From assembly GCF_026072915.1 (NCBI RefSeq), contig NZ_AP025943.1, positions 1,612,001 to 1,676,000 of the forward strand: a stretch of DNA of 64,000 nt. Direction: 5' to 3'. This document shows, piece by piece, positions 1 to 10,290 of the stretch (position 1 is its first letter; every line of letters begins with the position of its first letter). Position numbers and translations under genes: made by a program. The notes beneath the pieces are model-generated. The model was not told the DNA's origin. It saw only the letters and a program-made list of their open reading frames with translations, and made no database searches. This DNA comes from Akkermansia biwaensis. Its GTDB lineage: Bacteria > Verrucomicrobiota > Verrucomicrobiia > Verrucomicrobiales > Akkermansiaceae.

Positions 1-2992
1 TGATGTGGTCCACGATGTTCGGGCGGCGCGCCTCGTTCACCTTGTAGGCGCGTTCGCATTCGATGTCGTGCTGGAGCAGGTGGATCATCGTGCCGCGCGT
101 GGCGCACAGGGTGAAGCCCATGTCCGCCAGCTGGCGGGCCATGTGGAGCACCCGCTCCTTGTCCCGGTCATTTACGGAGATGAAGACCTTTCCTTCCGTG
201 GGCAGGGGGTTGAAGGCGCTGACCTGTGATTTGGCGAAGGCGATGTCCGGGTCCGGGTCAATGCCCATGACTTCCCCGGTGGATTTCATTTCCGGCCCCA
301 GCACCACGTCGATGCCCGGGAAGCGGCCCCACGGGAAGACGGCTTCCTTCACGCAGTGGTATTCCGGCGTGATTTCCTGGGTGAAGCCCAGTTCCGCCAG
401 CGTTTTGCCGGCCATGATCTGGGCGGCCATCTTGGCGAGGGGCTTGCCGATGGCCTTGGAGACGAAGGGCACGGTGCGGGAAGCCCGCGGATTCACTTCA
501 ATGACGTAGAGCTGTTCGTCCTTCACGGCGAACTGGATGTTCATCAGGCCGCAGACGTTCAGGCGCCGGGCCAGTTCCTTGGAGGCGCGCGTGATTTCCT
601 TGTGCATTTTCATGGAGATGCCCATGGCCGGGATCATGCTGGCGGAGTCCCCGGAGTGGATGCCCGCGGGTTCCACGTGCTGCATGATGGCGCCGATGAC
701 GGCACGCTCCCGGTCCGCGATGACGTCCACGTCTATTTCCACGGCGTTTTCCAGGAAGCGGTCGATCAGTACGGGGCGTTCCTCGGAGGCTTCCACGGCT
801 TCGCTCATGTACTGGCGCAGTTCCTTTTCCTCATACACGATGATCATGCCGCGGCCGCCCAGCACGAAGGAGGGGCGTAGCAGCACCGGATAGCCGATGC
901 GTCCGGCGATGGCGGCGGCGTCTTCCACGTTGGTGGCCGTTCCCGCTTCCGCCTGTTTCAGCCCCAGTTCCCTGAGCAGGGCGGAGAAGTGTTCTCGGTC
1001 TTCCGCCAGGTCAATGGCCTTCGGGCTGGTGCCGATGATGGGCACGCCATGGGCTTCCAGGGCGTTGGCCAGGTTCAGCGGCGTCTGGCCGCCGAACTGG
1101 ACGATGACGCCGTCCGGCTTTTCCTGCCCGCAGATGTGGAGCACGTCTTCCAGCGTCAGGGGTTCGAAGAAGAGCTTGTCCGAGGAATCGTAGTCCGTGG
1201 AGACGGTTTCCGGATTGGAGTTGACGATGATGGTTTCATACCCCATTTCCCGCAGGGCCATGGAGGCGTGCACGCAGCAGTAGTCGAATTCGATGCCCTG
1301 GCCGATGCGGTTCGGTCCGCCGCCCAGGATGAGGATTTTTTTCCGTCCCGTGTCGCGGGCTTCGTTTTCGTCCCCGTAGGTGGAGTAGAAGTAGGGGGTG
1401 TAAGCCTCGAATTCCGCGGCGCAGGTGTCCACCAGGCGGTAGCCGGGAATGATGCCCTGTTCGCGGCGTTCCTGCCGCACGGCTTCTTCCGTAGTACCGC
1501 GCGCCAGCGCGATCTGGCGGTCTGAAAAGCCCAGCTTCTTGGCTTCCCGCAGGTCCAGGGAGGCCAGGCGGCCGCCGGCTTCCGCCAGGTCCCGCATCTG
1601 GGCCAGGAACCAGGGGTCGATCTGGGTGAGCTGGTGCACTTCTTCCAGGGAGAAGCCGCTGCTGAACGCCGTCTGGATCCAGAAGATGCGTTCCGCCGTG
1701 GGGACGGCCAGCTTCCGCGTGATTTCCTCTGCGGAGGGGTTTTGCGGCGCCTTGGCGTCGAATCCCCAGCCCCAGCGGCCCGTTTCCAGCGAGCGCAGGG
1801 CCTTTTGCAGGGATTCCTTGAAGGTGCGGCCGATGGCCATGGCCTCGCCCACGGATTTCATGGAGGTAGTCAGGTGTTCGTCCGCCTGCTTGAATTTTTC
1901 AAAGGTGAAGCGGGGAACCTTGGTCACTACGTAGTCGATGGTGGGCTCAAAGCAGGCGGGCGTTTCCCGCGTGATGTCGTTGCTGAGTTCGTCCAGCGTG
2001 TAGCCCACGGCCAGTTTGGCGGCCAGCTTGGCGATGGGGAACCCGGTGGCCTTGGAGGCCAGCGCGGAGGAGCGGGAGACGCGCGGGTTCATTTCAATGA
2101 CGATCATGCGGCCGTTGGCCGGATTGATGGCGAACTGGATGTTGGAGCCGCCCGTTTCCACGCCGATTTCCCGGATGACGGCGAAGGAGGCGTCCCGCAT
2201 GACCTGGTATTCCCGGTCCGTCAGGGTCTGGATGGGGGCCACGGTGATGGAATCCCCGGTGTGCACGCCCATGGGGTCTATGTTTTCAATGGAGCAGATC
2301 ACCACGCAGTTGTCCGCGCGGTCCCGCATGACTTCCATTTCAAATTCCTTCCAGCCGATGAGGGATTCTTCAATCAGGATTTCCGAGACGGGGGAGAGGT
2401 CCAGCCCGCGGGCGCAGATTTCTTCAAATTCCGTCTTGTTGTACGCCACGCCGCCGCCCATGCCGCCCAGCGTGAAGGCGGGCCGGATGATGAGGGGGAA
2501 GGTTCCTATGTCCCGCGCCACCTGGCGGGCCTCCTCCATCGTGTGGGCGATGCCGGAGCGAGGCACGTCCAGGCCGATGCGGATCATGGCCTCCTTGAAC
2601 AGGTTGCGGTCCTCCCCGCGGTCAATGGCGTCCGCGTTGGCGCCGATCATGCGCACGTTTTCCCGTTCCAGCACGCCGCTGCGGTGCAGTTCCATGGCGC
2701 AGTTCAGGGCGGTCTGGCCGCCCAGGGTGGGGAGTAGGGCGTCCGGTTTTTCCCGGATGATGATTTTCTCCACGAATTCCGGGGTAATCGGTTCAATATA
2801 GGTGCGCGGGGCGGTCTCCGGGTCCGTCATGATGGTGGCGGGGTTGGAGTTGACCAGCACCACTTCATAACCTTCTTCCCGGAGGGCCTTGCAGGCCTGG
2901 GTGCCGGAGTAGTCGAATTCGCAACCCTGGCCGATGACGATCGGGCCGGACCCGATCACGAGAATCTTTTTGATGGAGGTGTCTTTAGGCAT
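1..2992 (-). CDS. carB: Carbamoyl-phosphate synthase large subunit, 3' end cut by window edge
   Basis: Synthesises carbamoyl phosphate from glutamine-derived ammonia, bicarbonate and two ATP in the cytosol, feeding pyrimidine and arginine synthesis. The protein opens with [20 protein letters not shown] and the [13 protein letters not shown] motif. The duplicated second synthetase half starts near residue 550 with [18 protein letters not shown]. Both ATP-grasp halves are complete, with their NPRxSRS and NPRASRT motifs. About 997 codons are visible. The frame is still open at base 1, inside the C-terminal MGS-like allosteric domain (FISVNDRDK..., from about residue 930), so roughly 75-80 residues lie outside the window. 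The start is the first ATG before the glycine-rich motif, and no clear Shine-Dalgarno is seen. The small subunit carA is not in the window. glnN lies upstream on the same strand after a 255-bp gap, so cotranscription is possible but unproven. Confidence 0.97.
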   Translation of the reverse strand, partial: MPKDTSIKKILVIGSGPIVIGQGCEFDYSGTQACKALREEGYEVVLVNSNPATIMTDPETAPRTYIEPITPEFVEKIIIREKPDALLPTLGGQTALNCAMELHRSGVLERENVRMIGANADAIDRGEDRNLFKEAMIRIGLDVPRSGIAHTMEEARQVARDIGTFPLIIRPAFTLGGMGGGVAYNKTEFEEICARGLDLSPVSEILIEESLIGWKEFEMEVMRDRADNCVVICSIENIDPMGVHTGDSITVAPIQTLTDREYQVMRDASFAVIREIGVETGGSNIQFAINPANGRMIVIEMNPRVSRSSALASKATGFPIAKLAAKLAVGYTLDELSNDITRETPACFEPTIDYVVTKVPRFTFEKFKQADEHLTTSMKSVGEAMAIGRTFKESLQKALRSLETGRWGWGFDAKAPQNPSAEEITRKLAVPTAERIFWIQTAFSSGFSLEEVHQLTQIDPWFLAQMRDLAEAGGRLASLDLREAKKLGFSDRQIALARGTTEEAVRQERREQGIIPGYRLVDTCAAEFEAYTPYFYSTYGDENEARDTGRKKILILGGGPNRIGQGIEFDYCCVHASMALREMGYETIIVNSNPETVSTDYDSSDKLFFEPLTLEDVLHICGQEKPDGVIVQFGGQTPLNLANALEAHGVPIIGTSPKAIDLAEDREHFSALLRELGLKQAEAGTATNVEDAAAIAGRIGYPVLLRPSFVLGGRGMIIVYEEKELRQYMSEAVEASEERPVLIDRFLENAVEIDVDVIADRERAVIGAIMQHVEPAGIHSGDSASMIPAMGISMKMHKEITRASKELARRLNVCGLMNIQFAVKDEQLYVIEVNPRASRTVPFVSKAIGKPLAKMAAQIMAGKTLAELGFTQEITPEYHCVKEAVFPWGRFPGIDVVLGPEMKSTGEVMGIDPDPDIAFAKSQVSAFNPLPTEGKVFISVNDRDKERVLHMARQLADMGFTLCATRGTMIHLLQHDIECERAYKVNEARRPNIVDHI

Positions 2993-3142
2993 AATGGCGA
3001 TGGAAGAATCTTGCAGTCCTGGACCGTGGATTTCCGCCGGGGGAATTAAGTGCCCGCGGGCTCTAGGAGGAAAGTTTTTTTACGGCAAATGACGCGGATT
3101 TTTGAGGGAAAAGCACCGGAGGGGCCGGCGGAAGAGATGCGG

Positions 3143-3160
3143 GGCGCATCCGGGTGCGCC
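3143..3160. other. Short hairpin in the glnN-carB gap
   Basis: GGCGCA-TCCGGG-TGCGCC forms a 6-bp stem in the 255-bp gap between glnN and carB. There is no following T-run, so it may be a weak terminator, a processing site or chance. Nothing else recognisable lies in this gap. Confidence 0.3.
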
Positions 3161-3247
3161 AAGGCTCCGGAGCCGGGCCGTTCCCCCTGCGGGCTGAGGC
3201 TTGTCCCGCAAAGGGGCGGCATGACTCCGGAGCTCCGTCGTTGCACC

Positions 3248-5380
3248 CTAATAGATGAACAGCATTTCCCGGTACTTGGGGAGAGGCCAGGACCGGTCGT
3301 TCACCAGGGTTTCTGCGGCATCGACGCTGGTTCTCAATCGGGACATCGCTTCCAGGATGTCCTCATGGCAGCTTGTGAGCGCCGTTTCCAGCGTGTCCAG
3401 GTCGGTCACGATGGAATCCAGGGCGTCGCCGAGCTTGTCCGCCAGTTTCCGGAGGGAGGCGGTACCGATGGTCTGCTTGGCGTCCAGCGCCCTGGAGAGC
3501 GCGGAAACGGTTTGCTTGTATTCATTGCGCAGGGCGGGGAGGATGATGGTGGCCGCCATTTCCCAGGAAAGGCGCCCTTCAATGCGGATGCGCCTGTGGT
3601 ATTCTTCCAGGAAAATTTCAAACCGGGATTCCAGTTCCCGCCGGGAGAACACGCCGTATTTCTCAAACAGGTCCAGGTTTTTTTCATTCACCAGGGTGTG
3701 GAGCGCCGTCATCGTGTTCTTCAGGTTGGGCAGGCCGCGGTGTTCCGCCTCCTTCACCCATTCCTCGGAATAGTTGTCTCCGTTGAAGATGATTCTCTTG
3801 TGTTCGGAGATTCTCCGCTTGAGCGTTTCCTGGAGCTGGGACAGGAAGGTTTCCGGCGCGAAGGAGGAGAGCTCCTCCGCCAGGGAGTCGAAGGCTTCCG
3901 CCACGATGGTGTTCAGCGTCATCATCGGTCCGGCGCAGGACTGGGCCGAGCCGGGGGCGCGGAATTCGAATTTGTTGCCGGTGAAGGCGAACGGGCTGGT
4001 GCGGTTGCGGTCCGTGGCGTCGCGGGGAAGGATGGGCAGCGTGTCCACGCCGATCTTGAGCGTGTCGTCGCGCCTGCCGCAGCCGGAGGAGCCGTTGATG
4101 ATGTTTTCGATCACCTCGTTGAGCTGGTCGCCCAGGAAGATGGAGATGATGGCGGGCGGCGCCTCGTTCGCGCCCAGGCGGTGGTCGTTGCCCGCGCTGG
4201 CCACGGAGTTGCGGAGCAGGTCGCTGTGTTTGTCCACGGCTTCAATGATGGCAGTCAGCACGGTCAGGAAGATGGCGTTCTGCTGCGGGTCGTTGCCGGG
4301 GTCCAGCAGGTTCTTTTCCCCGTAGGAGATGGACCAGTTGTTGTGCTTGCCGGAGCCGTTGACGCCCGCGAAGGGCTTTTCATGAAGCAGGCACACCAGC
4401 CCGTGGCGGTTAGCCTGCTGGCGCAGGATTTCCATCACCAGCATGTTGTGGTCCACGGCCAGGTTCACGTCTTCAAAGAGGGGGGCCAGCTCGAACTGTG
4501 CCGGGGCCACCTCGTTGTGGCGCGTCTTGGCCGGAATGCCCAGCCTCCAGAGTTCCTTTTCCACGTCGCTCATGAAATTGAGGATGCGGGGCTTGATGGA
4601 GCCGAAGTAGTGGTCCTCCAATTGCTGGTGCTTGGCGGGCGGCGCGCCGAAGAGGGTGCGGCCCGTTTGGACGAGGTCCGGCCGGTTCAGGTAGAAGTTT
4701 TTGTCAATGAGGAAGTATTCCTGCTCCGGGCCCAGCGTGATGGTGACATGGGCGTCCGGCAGGTTGAAGCACTTCATGAGCCTTTTGGTGGCGTTGCCCA
4801 GAGCTTGCCGGGACCGGAGCAAGGGAGTCTTTTTGTCCAGTGCGTCTCCCGTGTAGGAACAGTAGGCGGTGGGGATGCACAGGGTGGCGCCGTTTCCGTG
4901 CCTCTTGATGAAGGCGGGGCTGGTGGGGTCCCACGCGGTGTAGCCGCGCGCCTCAAACGTGCAGCGCAGGCCGCCGGAGGGGAAGCTGGAGGCGTCCGGT
5001 TCGCTCACGATCAGGTTCTTGCCGGAGAAGCTCATGACCGGTTCCATGCCTTTGGGGTCCAGGAAGGAGTCGTGCTTTTCCGCCGTGGAGCCCGTCATGG
5101 GCTGGAACCAGTGGGTATAGTGAGTGGCTCCCCGTTCGATGGCCCATTGCTTCATGGCGTGCGCCACGTCCGCGGCAATGTCCGCGTCCAGCGGCAGGCC
5201 GTCCTGGATGGTGGACAGGAGGGTTTTTGCCGTGTCCTTGGGAAGATATTTTTTCATCACTTCCGTGCTGAAGACGTCGGCGCCGTAATAATCAATGTTG
5301 ACAGGCGCGCTCTCGCCCGGGGTGCCGGCGGGCACGGAGGCGATGGCGCTGATGGCTTGTGTTCTTGTCGAGTCACTCAT
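3248..5380 (-). CDS. glnN: Glutamine synthetase type III
   Basis: Cytosolic ATP-dependent synthesis of glutamine from glutamate and ammonium, the first step of the GS-GOGAT cycle. The product is about 710 residues, typical of the large GS-III family and much longer than GS-I. Family motifs visible include FAGVNGSGKHNNWS, TRHNEVAPAQFELAP and the LGANEAPPAI region. An upstream ATG at 5398 would add MQQLTI, but the sigma-54 promoter at 5408-5423 predicts transcription starting near 5397, inside that codon. The ATG at 5380 is therefore the better start, leaving a leader of about 17 nt. It is divergent from gltB across a shared control region, which fits coordinated ammonium assimilation. Confidence 0.95.
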   Translation of the reverse strand: MSDSTRTQAISAIASVPAGTPGESAPVNIDYYGADVFSTEVMKKYLPKDTAKTLLSTIQDGLPLDADIAADVAHAMKQWAIERGATHYTHWFQPMTGSTAEKHDSFLDPKGMEPVMSFSGKNLIVSEPDASSFPSGGLRCTFEARGYTAWDPTSPAFIKRHGNGATLCIPTAYCSYTGDALDKKTPLLRSRQALGNATKRLMKCFNLPDAHVTITLGPEQEYFLIDKNFYLNRPDLVQTGRTLFGAPPAKHQQLEDHYFGSIKPRILNFMSDVEKELWRLGIPAKTRHNEVAPAQFELAPLFEDVNLAVDHNMLVMEILRQQANRHGLVCLLHEKPFAGVNGSGKHNNWSISYGEKNLLDPGNDPQQNAIFLTVLTAIIEAVDKHSDLLRNSVASAGNDHRLGANEAPPAIISIFLGDQLNEVIENIINGSSGCGRRDDTLKIGVDTLPILPRDATDRNRTSPFAFTGNKFEFRAPGSAQSCAGPMMTLNTIVAEAFDSLAEELSSFAPETFLSQLQETLKRRISEHKRIIFNGDNYSEEWVKEAEHRGLPNLKNTMTALHTLVNEKNLDLFEKYGVFSRRELESRFEIFLEEYHRRIRIEGRLSWEMAATIILPALRNEYKQTVSALSRALDAKQTIGTASLRKLADKLGDALDSIVTDLDTLETALTSCHEDILEAMSRLRTSVDAAETLVNDRSWPLPKYREMLFIY

Positions 5381-5407
5381 AATGGTTAACTGCTGCATCT
5401 TTTATAC

Positions 5408-5423
5408 AGCAAGAAGCGTGCCA
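5408..5423 (-). promoter_or_regulatory. Sigma-54 promoter of glnN
   Basis: On the minus strand the sequence is TGGCACG-CTTC-TTGCT, a full match to the -24/-12 consensus TGGCACG-N4-TTGCW, preceded by a further T. The -12 C falls at 5409, placing transcription start near 5397, 17 nt before the preferred glnN start. It mirrors the gltB promoter about 320 bp away. Confidence 0.9.
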
Positions 5424-5547
5424 ACTTTTTTCATCCTTGTCCCCGGCAGGGCCGGGTGTCTATGCAAGGCATCCGCCGTCAATGTGTTACGGTACGATTT
5501 TCCCGGCGATTCGTGGAGGCGGCTCATGGAAGGTAAGCAGGGAGGTA

Positions 5548-5563
5548 TTTACAAAAATGTAAA
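5548..5563. promoter_or_regulatory. Palindromic activator site 1 (glnN-gltB)
   Basis: TTTACA-AAAA-TGTAAA has perfect 6-bp arms. It lies between the two divergent sigma-54 promoters, about 130 bp from the glnN -24 box and 165 bp from the gltB -24 box, which is the usual distance for an upstream activating sequence. Its centre is 33 bp (about three helical turns) from site 2. Confidence 0.7.
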
Positions 5564-5580
5564 ATAGCCGGGAAACGGTA

Positions 5581-5596
5581 TTTACAAAATTGTAAA
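5581..5596. promoter_or_regulatory. Palindromic activator site 2 (glnN-gltB)
   Basis: TTTACAA-AA-TTGTAAA has perfect 7-bp arms and is the best-formed copy of the palindrome. The 14-bp core TTACAA-NN-TTGTAA recurs at 23758-23773 upstream of the sigma-54 activator gene. Helical phasing with site 1 suggests cooperative binding of the activator oligomer (inference). Confidence 0.72.
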
Positions 5597-5729
5597 AAAG
5601 GATGGTGTTTTTTTCATGAGGCTTCCCGTCCTTGCCGCTTCCCGGAAAAGGCGGGGAAGCCGGGAATGCCTAGAAAACAGGACGGTTATGGCCGGAAGAA
5701 GGGGACGATGGAATCAGAGAGGATAAAGT

Positions 5730-5745
5730 TGGCACGGTTTTTGCT
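5730..5745 (+). promoter_or_regulatory. Sigma-54 promoter of gltB
   Basis: TGGCACG-GTTT-TTGCT matches the sigma-54 -24/-12 consensus completely, with a further T in front. The -12 C is at 5744, so transcription should start near 5756 and leave a 29-nt leader. The sequence AAGGAAG near 5752 lies too far from the ATG to be an obvious ribosome site. Confidence 0.9.
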
Positions 5746-5784
5746 GTAATGAAGGAAGCTTAACCCAAACAAAACAGCAAACTG

Positions 5785-8700
5785 ATGAATAGTGATCAAT
5801 TCGAGACAGGCATTCCTGCGCCGCAGGGATTGTATGACTTTGAACAGGAGAGGGACGCCTGCGGCGTGGGCCTAGTGGCGGACCTGAAGAACGAACCCAG
5901 CCACAGGATTATTGAGATGGGAGTCACCGTTCTCAAGAGGCTGATGCACCGCGGCGCGGTGGGGAGCGATCCGGAAACTGGCGACGGCGCGGGTATTATG
6001 CTGGCCCTGCCGGATGAGTTTTTCCGTCTCGCCCTTCCCAACCAGCTTCCCGCGCGCGGCAGGTACGGCGTGGCGATGATGTTCGGCGGCTGCGGCCATG
6101 AAGAGGAGTTGGAAGCCGCCGTGACGGAAAACGGCGGCAGGGTGACTGCCTGGAGGCAGGTGCCTGTCAACCGGGACAGCATCGGGAAGAACGCCCAGCG
6201 CACCTGTCCCCTGATCCGCCAGCTGTTCATCGACGGCAGCGGTTTTGCGGACCAGGCGGAGTTTGAACGCAAGCTGTTCGTGATGCGCCGGGAGATGGAG
6301 CGGCGCGTGGAAGGCTGCTACGTGTGCAGCTGCTCCAGCCGGAGCATCGTGTACAAGGGGCTGTTCCTCGGCACGCAGATTGACGGTTTTTACGAGGATC
6401 TGGCGGATGAGCATTTCAAGTCTCCGCTGGCTCTCGTCCACCAGCGCTACAGCACGAATACCTTCCCCACCTGGAGCCTGGCCCATCCCTTCCGCTACCT
6501 GGCCCACAACGGTGAGATCAACACCCTGCGGGGGAATCTGAACCACCTGAAGGTGCGGGAGCCGCATTTATCCTCCTCCCTGCTGGGGGAGGACCTCCGG
6601 AAGCTCCTGCCCCTTATTCCCCCCGGCCAGAGTGATTCCGCCTGCCTGGACAACATGGTGGAGCTGCTGGTGGCCGCCGGGCGCGACCTGCGCCACGTGA
6701 TGCTGATGCTCATGCCGCAGGCCTGGGGCGCCAACTATCATCTGGGGCCGGACGTGCGCGGCTTTTTTGAATACCATTCCGCGATGATGGAGCCGTGGGA
6801 CGGCCCGACCGCCGTCGTTTTTTCCGACGGCGTCAACGCGGGGGCCATGCTGGATCGCAACGGGCTGCGTCCCGCCCGGTACACGCTGACCACGGACGAT
6901 ATTTTCATTCTGGCCTCGGAAACGGGCGTGGCGGACATTCCCGCGGAGAAAGTGGGCCGCCGGGGGCGTCTGCGCCCCGGTGAGATGATTTACTGCGACC
7001 TGGTGAACCACCGGCTGGTGTCCGACGCGGAGACCAAGAACGAGATGGCCCGGCGGATGCCCTACCGCCGCTGGGTGGAAAAGAACAAGATTTCCGTCCG
7101 TTCCCTGTTCGATTCCATTTCCGCTTCCGCGGAAATGCCGGACCTGACGGCGCACCAGCGCCGGTTCGGATTCACGCAGGAGGACGTGGAACTGATCATA
7201 CGCCCCATGATGATGAAGGGGGCGGAACCTCTCGGCTCCATGGGGAACGACGCCCCGCTGGCCGTCCTTTCCGGGAAGGCCCCCCTTCTGTTCAATTATT
7301 TCAAGCAGTTGTTCGCGCAGGTGACCAACCCTCCCATCGACCCCATCCGGGAGGAACTGGTCATGAGCCTGACCACGTACATCGGCAACCATCCCAATAT
7401 TCTGGAAGAAACGCCGGAACACGCCCGGCTGATCAAGATGGAGCGCCCCGTCATCACGGATGAGGAGCTCAACAGTCTCTGCAATATCCGGGAGGCCGGA
7501 TTCCCTTCCGCCAGGCTTTCCATCCAGTTTCCGGAAGGCGGGGACGGGAAGGTACTGCGGGCCGCCCTGGACAACCTGGCGGAGTCCGCCGTAGGGCTGG
7601 TCAGGTCCGGCGTGCGCATCCTGGCGCTGACGGACCGCAACATTGGCCGCGGCTACCTTCCCGTTCCCAGCCTGCTGGCCTGTTCCGTGGTGCACCGCGC
7701 CTTGGCAGCGGAAGGGCTGCGTTCCGACGCGGGCCTGATCGTGGAGACCGGGGAGGCGCGGGAAACGATGCATTTTGCTCTGCTGCTGGGCTTCGGGGCT
7801 ACGGCGGTCAACCCGTACCTGGCCCTGGCGACGGTCACTTCCCTGGCCGCGCCGCAGGATTGCCCGCTGGACGTGGTGAAGGCCTCCGGCAATTACATCA
7901 GGGCCATAGACAAGGGCCTGCTCAAGATCATGTCCAAGATGGGCATTTCCACCCTGCGCAGCTACCGTTCCTCCCAGTTGTTCGAGGCCGTGGGGCTGAA
8001 CCGTGATCTCATTGACGAGTTTTTCCCCGGCACCGTGAGCCGCGTGGGCGGCATCGGGCTGGAGGAGATAGCCGCGGAGTGCAACCAGCGGACCGCGCAG
8101 GCCGCCGGGGAGGAAGGCAGGCTGGACGCCGGGGGCCAGTACAAGTACCGGAAGGGCGGCGAGAACCACCTCTGGAACCCGCAGACGCTCCAGGCTTTCC
8201 GAGCCGCCGTGCGCGACAACGACGAACGGAAGTACCGCGAATTCGCGGATTACAGCAACCATCAGGCGCAACACCTGTGTACGCTGCGCGGCCTGTTTGA
8301 GTTCGTTCCCGCGGAAGCCGTCCCCGTGGAGGAAGTGGAGAGCGTGGATTCCATCCTGCGCCGCTTTGTTTCCGGGGCCATGTCCCTGGGCTCCCTGAGT
8401 CCGGAGGCCCATGAGACCATCGCCATCGCGATGAACAAGATCGGGGCCAAAAGCAATTCCGGGGAAGGGGGCGAGGACGAGGCCCGGTACGAGCCCAATG
8501 CCAGGGGCGAGGTGCGCTACAGCGCGATCAAGCAGATAGCCAGCGGACGCTTCGGCGTCACCATCAATTACCTGCGGCACGCGTCCGAACTCCAGATCAA
8601 GATGGCCCAGGGAGCCAAGCCCGGGGAGGGCGGCCAGCTTCCGGCCCACAAGGTGGATCCGTACATCGCCCGGCTGCGCCATTCCATGCCGAACGTCAGC

Positions 8701-10224
8701 CTTATTTCCCCGCCGCCGCACCATGATATTTATTCCATTGAGGATTTGGCCCAATTGATTTACGACCTCCGGAATTCCAACCCGGAAGCCCGCGTCTCCG
8801 TCAAGCTCGTTTCCGAGGTGGGCATAGGCGCGGTGGCCGCCGGGGTGGTGAAGGCCCACGCGGACATGGTCGTGGTCAGCGGGCATGACGGCGGAACGGG
8901 AGCCTCCCCGCTCACCAGCGTGAAACACGCCGGGCTGCCGTGGGAACTGGGGCTGGCGGAAACGCAGCAGACGCTTGTGCTCAACAAGCTGCGTTCCCGT
9001 GTGCGGCTCCAGGTGGACGGCCAGCTGCGCACCGGGCGCGACGTGGTGATGGCGGCCCTGCTGGGAGCGGAGGAATTCGGCTTCGGCACCGCCATCCTGA
9101 TTTCCATCGGCTGCGCGATGCTCCGCAGGTGCCATGAAAATACCTGCCCGGTGGGCGTGGCCACCCAGGACCCGGCCCTGAGGGCCAAGTTCAGCGGCAA
9201 GCCGGAATACGTCATCAATTATCTCCGCTTTGTGGCGCAGGAAACGCGGGAAATCCTGGCTTCCCTGGGGCTCCGTTCCCTGGATGAGGCCGTGGGCAGG
9301 ACGGACCTGCTTTCCGTGAACCGCGCCATTGATTTCTACAAGGCGCAGCACCTGGACTTTTCCTCCATCCTTCATGCGGCGGAGGGTGACGGACGCAGGT
9401 TCGACCCCTCCTTTGAAAGGGAACCGCTGGACAATTACGACCGCCGCCACCTGCTCCCGGACCTGCGGCCCCTGCTGGAGAAAGGGGAAAAGAGCGAGCT
9501 TTTCCGCGAGATCCGCAACGTGGACCGGACGGTGGGCACGGAGCTTTCCGGAGAGCTGGTAATGAAGTTCGGGCCGCGCGGTCTGGCGGAAGACACGCTT
9601 ACGGTACATTTTACCGGGTGCGCGGGGCAGAGCTTCGGGGCCTTTCTGGCGCCGGGCATTACCTTTGAACTCGTCGGGGAAGCGAACGACTTCGTAGGCA
9701 AGGGGCTTTCCGGCGGCAAGATTGTCGTGCGGCCTCCGGAGAATATTTCCTATGTTCCGTCGGACAATGTCATTGCCGGGAATGTTATCGGCTACGGCGC
9801 CACGTCCGGGAAAATTTTTCTGCACGGGCAGGCCGGGGAACGCTTTGCCATCCGCAACAGCGGCGCCACGATGGTGGTGGAGGGCGTCGGCGACCACGGG
9901 TGCGAGTACATGACCGGGGGCCGCGTGGCGGTGCTCGGCAAGGTGGGCGTCAATTTCGCTGCTGGGATGACCGGCGGCCTGGCCTACGTGTACGATGCGG
10001 ACAACAACTTCGATCAGAAATGCAACCTGGGCAGCGTGGACCTGGAAACGGTCATGCCGCACTCCGCCGACGAGGCGGAACTGCTCCAGCTTATTTATGA
10101 GCATTACATGGCTACCGGAAGCCGCCGCGCCTGCGGCCTGTTGAGCAACTGGCTGGAGGAACGCGGCAAGTTCATCAAGGTCTTCCCGGTGGAATACCGC
10201 CACGCCCTGGCCATGCATTCCTGA
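5785..10224 (+). CDS. gltB: Glutamate synthase large (alpha) subunit
   Basis: Takes the amide nitrogen of glutamine and makes two glutamates from glutamine plus 2-oxoglutarate, completing the GS-GOGAT cycle. It has 1479 residues, the usual length. A 25-residue propeptide precedes Cys26 (DACGVG), the class II amidotransferase nucleophile exposed by self-cleavage. The amidotransferase domain runs to about residue 430, followed by a central domain. The FMN-binding synthase domain (about 820-1200) carries the 3Fe-4S cysteines C1110, C1116 and C1121 (CAMLRRCHENTC). The C-terminal GXGXG beta-helix includes GYGATSGKIFLHG and MTGG repeats. No gltD small subunit gene follows; the next gene is unrelated and 680 bp away. 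It is transcribed from a sigma-54 promoter. Confidence 0.96.
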   Translation: MNSDQFETGIPAPQGLYDFEQERDACGVGLVADLKNEPSHRIIEMGVTVLKRLMHRGAVGSDPETGDGAGIMLALPDEFFRLALPNQLPARGRYGVAMMFGGCGHEEELEAAVTENGGRVTAWRQVPVNRDSIGKNAQRTCPLIRQLFIDGSGFADQAEFERKLFVMRREMERRVEGCYVCSCSSRSIVYKGLFLGTQIDGFYEDLADEHFKSPLALVHQRYSTNTFPTWSLAHPFRYLAHNGEINTLRGNLNHLKVREPHLSSSLLGEDLRKLLPLIPPGQSDSACLDNMVELLVAAGRDLRHVMLMLMPQAWGANYHLGPDVRGFFEYHSAMMEPWDGPTAVVFSDGVNAGAMLDRNGLRPARYTLTTDDIFILASETGVADIPAEKVGRRGRLRPGEMIYCDLVNHRLVSDAETKNEMARRMPYRRWVEKNKISVRSLFDSISASAEMPDLTAHQRRFGFTQEDVELIIRPMMMKGAEPLGSMGNDAPLAVLSGKAPLLFNYFKQLFAQVTNPPIDPIREELVMSLTTYIGNHPNILEETPEHARLIKMERPVITDEELNSLCNIREAGFPSARLSIQFPEGGDGKVLRAALDNLAESAVGLVRSGVRILALTDRNIGRGYLPVPSLLACSVVHRALAAEGLRSDAGLIVETGEARETMHFALLLGFGATAVNPYLALATVTSLAAPQDCPLDVVKASGNYIRAIDKGLLKIMSKMGISTLRSYRSSQLFEAVGLNRDLIDEFFPGTVSRVGGIGLEEIAAECNQRTAQAAGEEGRLDAGGQYKYRKGGENHLWNPQTLQAFRAAVRDNDERKYREFADYSNHQAQHLCTLRGLFEFVPAEAVPVEEVESVDSILRRFVSGAMSLGSLSPEAHETIAIAMNKIGAKSNSGEGGEDEARYEPNARGEVRYSAIKQIASGRFGVTINYLRHASELQIKMAQGAKPGEGGQLPAHKVDPYIARLRHSMPNVSLISPPPHHDIYSIEDLAQLIYDLRNSNPEARVSVKLVSEVGIGAVAAGVVKAHADMVVVSGHDGGTGASPLTSVKHAGLPWELGLAETQQTLVLNKLRSRVRLQVDGQLRTGRDVVMAALLGAEEFGFGTAILISIGCAMLRRCHENTCPVGVATQDPALRAKFSGKPEYVINYLRFVAQETREILASLGLRSLDEAVGRTDLLSVNRAIDFYKAQHLDFSSILHAAEGDGRRFDPSFEREPLDNYDRRHLLPDLRPLLEKGEKSELFREIRNVDRTVGTELSGELVMKFGPRGLAEDTLTVHFTGCAGQSFGAFLAPGITFELVGEANDFVGKGLSGGKIVVRPPENISYVPSDNVIAGNVIGYGATSGKIFLHGQAGERFAIRNSGATMVVEGVGDHGCEYMTGGRVAVLGKVGVNFAAGMTGGLAYVYDADNNFDQKCNLGSVDLETVMPHSADEAELLQLIYEHYMATGSRRACGLLSNWLEERGKFIKVFPVEYRHALAMHS

Positions 10225-10264
10225 AAGAAGCATTCAGCAGGTTTCTGTTGTTTGGGTAACGCTA

Positions 10265-10290
10265 GGGGCCCCCGCGGGAGCGAGGGCCCC
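10265..10290 (+). terminator. GC-rich hairpin after gltB
   Basis: GGGGCCC pairs with GGGCCCC across a 12-nt loop, 40 nt after the gltB stop. There is no strong T-run after it (GAATTATG follows), so it is a probable but not ideal terminator. Confidence 0.5.

Noticed and set aside
3050-5389. 779-residue open frame antisense to glnN
   Set aside because: Composition artefact of a GC-rich gene: no family resemblance, and it lies wholly opposite the conserved GS-III protein.
6568-10233. 1221-residue open frame antisense to gltB
   Set aside because: No domain; low-complexity His/Arg/Gly-rich shadow of a well conserved gene.
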